A DNA stretch of 28,209 nt from an uncultured Sutterella sp. (lineage in GTDB: Bacteria > Pseudomonadota > Gammaproteobacteria > Burkholderiales > Burkholderiaceae_F), in assembly GCA_905212345.1 (NCBI GenBank), contig CAJMEC010000018.1, positions 1-28,209 of the forward strand. The letters are read 5' to 3'. The translations under genes and the position numbers were made by a program. The stretch's first letter is position 1. Each line of letters starts with the position of its first letter. The notes beneath the pieces are model-generated. The model was not told where the DNA came from. It saw only the letters and a list, made by a program, of their open reading frames with translations, and made no database searches. Shown piece after piece: positions 21,829 through 28,209 of this stretch.

Positions 21829-24111
21829 TCAGCGTTTTAATTTTGCAAAAGCACTAGCCATTGCTCCCATCGGTTTATTTCGTTGAGGCAAAGATTGCGT
21901 TGGTTTAACCCGATAATCTTTTTGCTTCCCACTTTTCATTGACAACGAGATGCGGTTTCGAGCGATATCCACATCAATCACTCTTACCTTAACGATTTGT
22001 CCAACCTTTACGACTTCTCTGGGATCTTTTACAAAATGATCTGCTAATTCGGAGACATGCACCAATCCGTCTTGATGTACGCCGATGTCCACAAATGCTC
22101 CAAAAGCGGCCACATTAGAGACAACGCCTTCCAATTCCATATTCACTCTTAAGTCAGCGATTGTTTCGACACCTTCACGGAACACAGCGGTTTTAAATTC
22201 TGGGCGAGGATCTCGCCCCGGCTTTTCCAATTCAGACAAAATATCCTTCACAGTCGGAATCCCGAACCGGTCATCGGTAAATTCTGAGGCTTTTAATCCC
22301 TTTAAAACCTCATGGTTACCAATCAATGTGCTTATATCACAGCCGGTTTTAGCCAAAATTTTCTCAACAACAGGATAAGCCTCCGGATGAACAGCAGAAG
22401 TATCTAACGGATTGTCTCCTCCGCTGATACGAAGGAAGCCTGCCGCTTGTTCAAAAGTTTTCTCACCCAAACGAGGCACGTTCATTAAATCTTTTCTGTT
22501 CTTAAAAGCACCGTGTGCATCGCGATACGTCACAATGGACTGAGCAACGGTTTTTGTTAAGCCAGAAACTCTTGCTAGAAGCGGAACACTAGCTGTGTTG
22601 AGATCTACACCCACGGCATTCACACAATCTTCAACGACAGCGTCTAACTTTTGTGCCAAATGAATCTGATTGACATCATGTTGATACTGTCCAACTCCGA
22701 TCGCTTTGGGATCAATTTTCACCAACTCTGCCAATGGATCCTGAAGTCTTCTGGCAATGGAAACCGCTCCACGATAACTGACATCCATATCGGGGAATTC
22801 TTTGGCCGCCAATTCACTTGCTGAATAAACGCTAGCACCCGCTTCACTGACAACCACTTTTATTAAACCCAATTCTGGATAGCGAGCAATCAAATCTGCG
22901 GCTAAACGATCTGTCTCGCGGCTAGCTGTACCGTTTCCAATACTGATAAGCTTAGAACCATGACGTTTGGCTAATGCGGCCAAAATCTCAATTGATCGAT
23001 CCCACTCCTTTTTTGGTTCGTGAGGGTAAATCACGCCCGTTTCCAATACACTGCCCGTGGCAGAAATAACCGCCACTTTAACGCCAGTTCGTAAACCAGG
23101 ATCCAAACCGATCACACCTTTTTGTCCCGCGGGAGCCGCTAAAAGTAAATCTTTCAAGTTAATACCGAACACTCGAATAGCTTCTTCTTCAGCCCTTTCC
23201 CGAATAGACTCAAATAGCTCTGTCTCCAAGGTTAGGTTGACTTTAACGCGCCATGTCCAACGACAAACTTCCTGCAACCACGAATCCGCTGCCCGCCCTA
23301 AATCTTTTATCCCAAAGTATTCGGCAATAAGACTCTGACAAGGATGAGGCTTTTGAGCTTCCTCCTCTTCACTCAATGCAATTTTGACTGACAGAACACC
23401 TTCTTGACGTCCCCGGAAAAGAGCAAGCGCTCGATGGGAGGGAATGGCCGTTAACTCTTCGTCAAAATCAAAATAGTCCTTAAATTTTGCGCCTTCTGTT
23501 TCCTTTCCCTCTATAAGTTCAGAAACAACGAAGCCATGCTTAGTGAGGAAAGAACGCAACTGGGCCAAAAGTTCAGCATCTTCACTAAAACGTTCAGCCA
23601 AAATATCACGCGCGCCGTTTAAAGCATCCTTAATACTCTTAATGCCTTTTTCTTCATTGAGGAATCGGGCTGCTTCTGTCTCAGGAGTAAGTGTCGGGTT
23701 CTCAAAAAGACCATTGGCTAGCGGCTCAAGCCCGGCCTCTTTAGCAATTTGTGCTCGAGTCCGACGCTTTGGCTTATAGGGAAGATACAAATCTTCAATG
23801 CGTTGCTTTGTTTCAGCTTGCAAAAGCGCCTGTTTTAACTCCTCTGTCAATTTCCCCTGTGCGGCGATGGATTCCATCACAACAGCGCGACGCTCTTCCA
23901 TATCGCGCAGATAGACCAACCGCTCCTGTAACAGACGAAGTTGGGAATCGTCCAAGCCTCCCGTTACCTCTTTCCGGTAACGCGCAATGAAAGGAACCGT
24001 CGCTCCCGTATCAAGCAGATTAACGGCTGCCTCTACCTGCGTATCTTTAGCGTGAATTTCATTTGATAAAGTTAAAACAATCCGATTATTGGCTTCTTGA
24101 GTCAAAGTCAT
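21829..24111 (-). CDS. tex: Tex family S1 RNA-binding transcription accessory protein
   Basis: Cytosolic nucleic-acid-binding protein related to eukaryotic Spt6. The domains run in the usual order: an N-terminal helical Tex region with VPFIARYRKEVTGGLDDSQL (residues 35-54); a YqgF/RuvC-like domain starting GLDPGLRTGVKVAVI; a helix-hairpin-helix region around VGVDLNTASVPLLARVSGL and RKDLMNVPRLGEKTFEQAAGFL; and a C-terminal S1 domain, LEGVVSNVAAFGAFVDIGVH through DIARNRISLSMK. 760 residues, within the family range. It follows the AtaL-like gene by 40 nt on the same strand, so it may be the last gene of the amino-acid transporter transcript. No strong ribosome-binding site is visible before the ATG. 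Confidence 0.96.
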   Translation of the reverse strand: MTLTQEANNRIVLTLSNEIHAKDTQVEAAVNLLDTGATVPFIARYRKEVTGGLDDSQLRLLQERLVYLRDMEERRAVVMESIAAQGKLTEELKQALLQAETKQRIEDLYLPYKPKRRTRAQIAKEAGLEPLANGLFENPTLTPETEAARFLNEEKGIKSIKDALNGARDILAERFSEDAELLAQLRSFLTKHGFVVSELIEGKETEGAKFKDYFDFDEELTAIPSHRALALFRGRQEGVLSVKIALSEEEEAQKPHPCQSLIAEYFGIKDLGRAADSWLQEVCRWTWRVKVNLTLETELFESIRERAEEEAIRVFGINLKDLLLAAPAGQKGVIGLDPGLRTGVKVAVISATGSVLETGVIYPHEPKKEWDRSIEILAALAKRHGSKLISIGNGTASRETDRLAADLIARYPELGLIKVVVSEAGASVYSASELAAKEFPDMDVSYRGAVSIARRLQDPLAELVKIDPKAIGVGQYQHDVNQIHLAQKLDAVVEDCVNAVGVDLNTASVPLLARVSGLTKTVAQSIVTYRDAHGAFKNRKDLMNVPRLGEKTFEQAAGFLRISGGDNPLDTSAVHPEAYPVVEKILAKTGCDISTLIGNHEVLKGLKASEFTDDRFGIPTVKDILSELEKPGRDPRPEFKTAVFREGVETIADLRVNMELEGVVSNVAAFGAFVDIGVHQDGLVHVSELADHFVKDPREVVKVGQIVKVRVIDVDIARNRISLSMKSGKQKDYRVKPTQSLPQRNKPMGAMASAFAKLKR

Positions 24112-24151
24112 GGATAAATCTTTCTAAAAAAGAATGGGAAATAAAGAAAAC

Positions 24152-24637
24152 TTAGGATAAGGCTGATAAATCTCGAGCATGCCGCCTAATTTGCTCAACC
24201 ATATCTTTATCTTTTTGCTCGTATGCTTTCCGTCTTAGGGAAAGAAAAATATCTTCCGCCGGCGCTTCGTCTGTGTCTTCCTCATAAAGGAAACGCAAAC
24301 TGATGGAGTCATTATTCTCTGATGTTTCAATTTTGACCGTAAAACGACTATCGGGATAATCTTCCGTGTGCTCTACTTCCGTTACCATCGTTTGAGAATC
24401 GGTAAAAACCACCTTATCTCTAACGATCATCTGTCCAAAATGCAGAATTCTGTGTAAAACATGCTCTCCATTTTCAAATGACTCCTGTACTTCTGAGCGT
24501 TCAAGTGGTTCAAAGTACTTGTGAGGTTCTTTCGCATAGCGTTCAAGATGGCGAAGTAGATTGGACATCGTCAATTGTTCGAACAGCGGATCATTTTTAT
24601 TGACCACTTCAACCGTGTGTTCATGCACTTTAATCAT
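24152..24637 (-). CDS. AtaL-like SRPBCC family protein (DUF1857)
   Basis: 161-residue soluble protein of unknown role, resembling the AtaL-like/DUF1857 group of the START/Bet v1-like fold, which binds hydrophobic ligands. Supporting pattern: N-terminal hydrophobic strand plus NDPLFEQLTMSNLLRHLERYAKEPHKYFEPL, then LHRILHFGQMIVRDKVVF, alternating strands ending SISLRFLYEED, and a long C-terminal amphipathic helix (RRKAYEQKDKDMVEQIRRHARDL). The ATG at 24637 has AAGGAAGG just upstream on the minus strand and overlaps the permease end by 8 nt, so it is translationally coupled to the amino-acid transporter and occupies the place normally held by the ATPase aapP. It is not an ATPase: no Walker motifs. 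Confidence 0.65.
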   Translation of the reverse strand: MIKVHEHTVEVVNKNDPLFEQLTMSNLLRHLERYAKEPHKYFEPLERSEVQESFENGEHVLHRILHFGQMIVRDKVVFTDSQTMVTEVEHTEDYPDSRFTVKIETSENNDSISLRFLYEEDTDEAPAEDIFLSLRRKAYEQKDKDMVEQIRRHARDLSALS

Positions 24638-25697
24638 GACGACTGCCTTCCTTAATTCGATGCTCAAGCCAAATGCTGTAACGAGACATTATTAAGCTTG
24701 CAAAGAAGTAAATTGCTGCCACAAAGAGATAGCCTTCAACAAAGAATTGTCTCCATTGGGGATCACCCAAGGCCAAACGTAGCGCACCGGTCAAATCATA
24801 CATGGAGACAACCGTAACCAAAGACGTATCCATAAAAGTTGACAATAAACTATTGACCAGCGCAGGAATAACTGCCACTAATGCTTGAGGCAAAATGATG
24901 TAAAGATAAACCTGCCAAGACTTAAATCCCAAGGAAGCCGCGGCGTCAAATTGTCCCTTTGCGATTGTTTGCAGCCCCCCTCTTACCGTCTCGGCCATGT
25001 AAGCCGCCTGAAACAAAACAATACCAAACGCAATACGCCAAAAACCATCAATCACCCAACCAGAGGGTAACAACAAAGGGAAAATGTAGGTAGCGACAAA
25101 TAACACCGTAATAAGCGGAACGCCTCGTACAAGTTCAATATAACTTGTTGATAAAACCTGCACGACAGGTAGGGAAGAGCGCCTCCCAATAGCCAACAAA
25201 ATGCCTATCGGGGCAGAGAAAGTCATTCCAATTAATGTCAGTATGACAGTCAACGGTAAACCACCCCAGGCATCAGAGTCCACCGAAACAAGGCCAAAAA
25301 GACCGCCAGCCATCAAAACAAAAAAGACAACAAAAGCGACCAGCCAACCGAGCGAGAGTATCTTGAAGCCCTTCTTTGTCCAAAGAACTGGCAATGAGGT
25401 AGCCACTAACATTGAAACAATCAATGCCGTCGCCAGAGCCGGTCGCCACTGTTCTTCATAGGGATAGCGGCCAAACAAAATTAGACGCCACTTTTCAGCA
25501 ACAAATCCCCAGCAGGCGCCATCGCTTGAGCGACATAGAGCAAGATCCGGCTGTGTAACCGCACTCAAAACGCCCCAATCCCAAAACAGAGCCGCACACC
25601 AAATAAGAACACCGGCAATAAGAACCGTCAAAACAGAACGAACGGGCGATCCAAAATAATCTCTTCTCAATGTCCGATATAAGGAAGCATTCACCAT
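24630..25697 (-). CDS. aapM: General L-amino acid ABC transporter permease AapM
   Basis: Inner-membrane subunit of a polar amino acid importer (His/Glu/Gln family). Hydrophobic spans near residues 25-45, 90-110 and 115-140, then the permease core starting TVILTLIGMTFSAPIGILLAIGR, with YIELVRGVPLITVLF and the EAA-like coupling loop AAASLGFKSWQVYLYIILPQAL. A periplasmic loop in the N-terminal part (CRSSDGACWGFVAEKW) is typical of AapM/BztC. On the minus strand GGAGG lies 10 nt before the ATG at 25697 but only 1 nt before the ATG at 25706, so the shorter start is preferred; 355 residues. It follows aapQ by 18 nt and overlaps the AtaL-like gene. Confidence 0.87.
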   Translation of the reverse strand: MVNASLYRTLRRDYFGSPVRSVLTVLIAGVLIWCAALFWDWGVLSAVTQPDLALCRSSDGACWGFVAEKWRLILFGRYPYEEQWRPALATALIVSMLVATSLPVLWTKKGFKILSLGWLVAFVVFFVLMAGGLFGLVSVDSDAWGGLPLTVILTLIGMTFSAPIGILLAIGRRSSLPVVQVLSTSYIELVRGVPLITVLFVATYIFPLLLPSGWVIDGFWRIAFGIVLFQAAYMAETVRGGLQTIAKGQFDAAASLGFKSWQVYLYIILPQALVAVIPALVNSLLSTFMDTSLVTVVSMYDLTGALRLALGDPQWRQFFVEGYLFVAAIYFFASLIMSRYSIWLEHRIKEGSRHD

Positions 25698-25715
25698 TGA
25701 CTTCATGCCTCCTTT

Positions 25716-26900
25716 TTAACGTGGAGCGGCGATTATGCCGGCATTCACACGATTCATAATCACAGCAATAATGAGATTCAGTAACAAATAAACCATCATG
25801 ATAATCACGATAGCCTCTAAAGCTTGTCCCATAATCACTATGGATGTATTTCCAACACTGACGATATCGGGATAACCAATAATGACAGCCAAAGAAGAAT
25901 TCTTTGTCAAATTCATATACTGGCTGGCCATTGGGGGGATCACCAAACGAAGAGACTGCGGCAAAATTACATAACTGACGGTTTGTAACCTCGTCATTCC
26001 TAGCGCTGAAGAAGCGCTCCATTGGTTGGAGGGGACGGCTAAAACACCGGCTCTAACAATTTCTGCGATAGAAGCCGAAGTAAATGTCGTCAATCCCACC
26101 CACAAAGCAATAAATTCAGGAGTCGCGCTGGCACCCCCCGTTACCAAAAAACCTTCCTGATGGGGCTGACTCCACCCTAACACTGCTCCGGCCGCCAACC
26201 ATAAAACCAATGCCAGCAACACTGCCGACACAATCGCATTGCAGTTTGCAACAAGATTCGTTAAACGTTTGCGCCAATAACGCTTCAGAATAAAAAAAGC
26301 GATCAAACCGAACAATAAGCTGGCGGTATTAACTTGCCACAAGTGTTCCGGAACCGAAAACTGCAATCCCGCTTTCGACAGCATGGCCCAGGAACCGAAA
26401 TGAATGGGATCGAAGGAATCCGGTAAAAATTCTGTAATAACCAAATAAATGGCGAAAAGCTGAATCAGCAGAGGAATATTGCGATAAACCTCTACGTGAG
26501 CCATTCCTAAAAAACGAACCAGAGGATGTTGCGACAGCCTCATTAGTCCCACAATGACACCTAAGACAGTAGCGGTAATGATTGCCAATACAGCGACTCG
26601 CACCGTATTGAGCATCCCCGCCAAAAACATTCGGGCGAAGCTGTCGTTCGATGATACGGTTATCATCGATTCACCAATTTCAAAGCTGGCTCTGTCTGAT
26701 AAAAAAGCAAAACCCGAACGGATGTCTCTAGCTTGTAGATTTTCAAAAATGTTTTGACCAAAAAGGTAAAGCAAGCCTATGACAGCTGCAAAAACAATGC
26801 ACTGCCAGAACCACTCCCGACGGCGACGATAACTTTCACGCTTTCGCCACGCGGCATCGCCTTTTACAACAGAAGCCTGATTTTCGTTATTTGCCTGCAT
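25716..26900 (-). CDS. aapQ: General L-amino acid ABC transporter permease AapQ
   Basis: Partner permease of AapM. The charged cytosolic N-terminus (WRKRESYRRRREWFW) leads into a first span. A periplasmic segment with IRSGFAFLSDRASFEIGES, the AapQ/BztB hallmark, follows. The core shows MLNTVRVAVLAIITATVLGVIVGLMRLS, HVEVYRNIPLLIQLFAIYL, a large insertion with several more spans, and the coupling loop ASSALGMTRLQTVSYVILPQSLRLVIPP. 394 residues from the ATG at 26900; a TTG at 26927 would add nine residues but falls inside a hairpin. It is 54 nt downstream of aapJ with that hairpin in between. Confidence 0.88.
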   Translation of the reverse strand: MQANNENQASVVKGDAAWRKRESYRRRREWFWQCIVFAAVIGLLYLFGQNIFENLQARDIRSGFAFLSDRASFEIGESMITVSSNDSFARMFLAGMLNTVRVAVLAIITATVLGVIVGLMRLSQHPLVRFLGMAHVEVYRNIPLLIQLFAIYLVITEFLPDSFDPIHFGSWAMLSKAGLQFSVPEHLWQVNTASLLFGLIAFFILKRYWRKRLTNLVANCNAIVSAVLLALVLWLAAGAVLGWSQPHQEGFLVTGGASATPEFIALWVGLTTFTSASIAEIVRAGVLAVPSNQWSASSALGMTRLQTVSYVILPQSLRLVIPPMASQYMNLTKNSSLAVIIGYPDIVSVGNTSIVIMGQALEAIVIIMMVYLLLNLIIAVIMNRVNAGIIAAPR

Positions 26901-26909
26901 CTTTACCAA

Positions 26910-26935
26910 AATGGCGGTTGGAGACAACCGCCATT
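26910..26935 (-). promoter_or_regulatory. Intercistronic hairpin between aapJ and aapQ
   Basis: Perfect 11-bp stem AATGGCGGTTG (26910-26920) with CAACCGCCATT (26925-26935) and a 4-nt loop. On the minus strand the stem ends in ATTTT followed by GG, a short T tract. This placement, right after a binding-protein gene, is typical of elements that stabilise the upstream mRNA or partly terminate, giving more binding protein than permease. Confidence 0.65.
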
Positions 26936-26954
26936 AATTCTTTATCGCTGAGTA

Positions 26955-27980
26955 TTAGCGGATTGGCGGGGCGTACAACAAACCACCTTGAGTCCACAGA
27001 TTGTTGTTTCCTCTGGGCAATCCCAATTTCGAGTTGGGACCTAAGTTAGCCTCAAAGCTTTCGCCGTAATTACCCACTTGTTTGATAATTCGGTAGCTCC
27101 AGTCTTTATCTAACCCAAGCATTTTACCCATATCTTCGGAAGCCCCCACCAAACGTTGGACATCCGGTCGCTTATCGGTCGTTTTCATTTGATCAATGTT
27201 GGCTTTCGTTAAACCTAATTCTTCAGCATTGATCATGGCAAAAATCGACCAGCGCACGATGGAATACCATTCATCGTCACCGCGGCGGACAGCCGGAGCC
27301 AACGGTTCCTTGGAAATGACTTCAGGCAAAATATCGTAGTCGGCGGGATTGGCAGAATTTGTACGCGCCCCAGCCAAGTCACTCATATCAGTTGTATAAG
27401 CCTGGCAACGACCGGAGAAGAAGGCGGCTTGAGTGGCTTCAGTCGTATCAAAAACCACCGTCTTAAACTTCATGTTATTCGTTGTAAAGAAATCAGCCAA
27501 GCTCTTTTCACTGGAAGTACCGGACTGCACACAAATCGTTGCTCCATTGAGCTGTTTAGCGCTTTTCACATTCAAACGCTTCGGCACCATAAAACCTTGA
27601 CCGTCATAGTAAGTCACAGCCGTAAAAAGAGCCCCGGTCGTCGTATCGCGGTTCATCGTCCAAGACGTGTTACGAGCCAACATATCAATTTCACCCGCTT
27701 GCAAAGCTGTAAAGCGCTGGGGTGAACTCAACGGAACAAATTTCACTTTGCTGGCATCGCCCAAGGTAGCGGCTGCAACCGCACGGCAAACATCCACATC
27801 AAGACCAGTCCAGTTTCCCTTACTGTCGACAGAAGCAAAACCCGGTGCCGCTGTGTTGACGCCGCAAATTAATTGTCCTCTGGCCTTAACTGTCTCAAGA
27901 GTACTGGAAGCTGCCATCGATTGAGCGCTTAAGGTCATGCCTAAGCAGGCAACAGATAAGGCAATCAAAGTCTTATTCAT
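26955..27980 (-). CDS. aapJ: General L-amino acid ABC transporter, periplasmic binding protein AapJ
   Basis: Solute-binding subunit of the importer. Signal peptide MNKTLIALSVACLGMTLSA with cleavage expected after SMAA. The mature part starts STLETVKARGQLICGVNTAAPGF and continues GNWTGLDVDVCRAVAAATLGD, VKFVPLSSPQRFTALQAGEIDMLARNTSWT, CVQSGTSSEKSLADFF, and WYSIVRWSIFAMINAEELG, all typical of the AapJ/BztA family. 341 residues. The ATG at 27980 has GAGGA 6 nt upstream on the minus strand; longer starts up to 28046 lack that and would bury the signal peptide. It is first in the minus-strand unit aapJ-aapQ-aapM-AtaL-like-tex. The 229 nt upstream of it, to the window end, hold no gene I can see and probably carry its promoter. 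Confidence 0.94.
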   Translation of the reverse strand: MNKTLIALSVACLGMTLSAQSMAASSTLETVKARGQLICGVNTAAPGFASVDSKGNWTGLDVDVCRAVAAATLGDASKVKFVPLSSPQRFTALQAGEIDMLARNTSWTMNRDTTTGALFTAVTYYDGQGFMVPKRLNVKSAKQLNGATICVQSGTSSEKSLADFFTTNNMKFKTVVFDTTEATQAAFFSGRCQAYTTDMSDLAGARTNSANPADYDILPEVISKEPLAPAVRRGDDEWYSIVRWSIFAMINAEELGLTKANIDQMKTTDKRPDVQRLVGASEDMGKMLGLDKDWSYRIIKQVGNYGESFEANLGPNSKLGLPRGNNNLWTQGGLLYAPPIR

Positions 27981-28209
27981 AAAATTCCTCACAGTTTTGT
28001 TTCTTCGGTAATGCCGTTTTCTGCAAAACAAAAAACCGTCTTCCACGCTCTCAAGATTGCAGAATCATAACTAACCCTTTCGGGATTATCGTATTGTTAC
28101 CCAAATTGACTAAAACAACAATATTAAAGTGTGACTATTTTCTTCCATTTTAGGCACTACTGTCCAAAATAAATTTTTAAGCACAGTTTTCTACGGGCAA
28201 TAAAAAAGC

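Overview
The window looks like a stretch of chromosome from a moderately low-GC betaproteobacterium of the order Burkholderiales. The slt-cca linkage, the rsmI/LpoA-like divergent pair and the aap-type amino-acid transporter fit this. The anaerobic [FeFe]-hydrogenase suggests a gut anaerobe of the Sutterellaceae (Sutterella/Parasutterella-like). The order-level placement rests on gene content and protein style; the family is inference.

Left part (1-8310), housekeeping. A compact plus-strand run holds a 5'-truncated soluble lytic transglycosylase (slt), a CCA-adding enzyme lacking an HD domain, folB and ttcA. It meets rsmI (minus strand) tail to tail with overlapping stops. rsmI is divergent from an LpoA-like periplasmic protein, which is followed 7 nt later by the ABC-F protein Uup. 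Between 8311 and 9018 there is no intact gene, but the stretch holds a heavily decayed ATPase gene of an ABC-2-type (YadG-like) exporter.

Middle part (9019-17271), redox and anaerobic metabolism. A long-chain acyl-CoA synthetase and a HemN/HemW-like radical SAM protein form a pair closed by a terminator. Next, after a leader carrying a 24-bp near-perfect palindrome, comes a periplasmic, membrane-anchored [FeFe]-hydrogenase operon: a catalytic subunit with two ferredoxin clusters and the H-cluster, a Tat-signal small subunit, and a cytochrome b-type anchor. A strong terminator follows, then the maturases hydF and hydE. hydG, the third usual maturase, is not in the window. The arrangement predicts H2 oxidation (or evolution) at the periplasmic face coupled to the quinone pool. 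The three structural genes have a codon bias typical of highly expressed genes; the maturases do not.

Right part (17316-28209). prfC (minus strand) and a uracil permease (plus strand) are divergent. The permease meets an M20 metallopeptidase (minus strand) with back-to-back terminators between them. Then, all on the minus strand and read from right to left, come aapJ, aapQ, aapM, an AtaL-like SRPBCC protein and tex. The amino-acid ABC transporter has its binding protein and both permeases, but its usual ATPase gene (aapP) is missing; the AtaL-like gene sits in that slot.

I recognise no tRNA, rRNA, CRISPR array, insertion sequence or phage gene. The best candidates for a second look are the hydrogenase locus (missing hydG, Met-to-Thr change next to an H-cluster ligand, terminator between structural and maturation genes, palindromic leader) and the ABC-transporter fossil.
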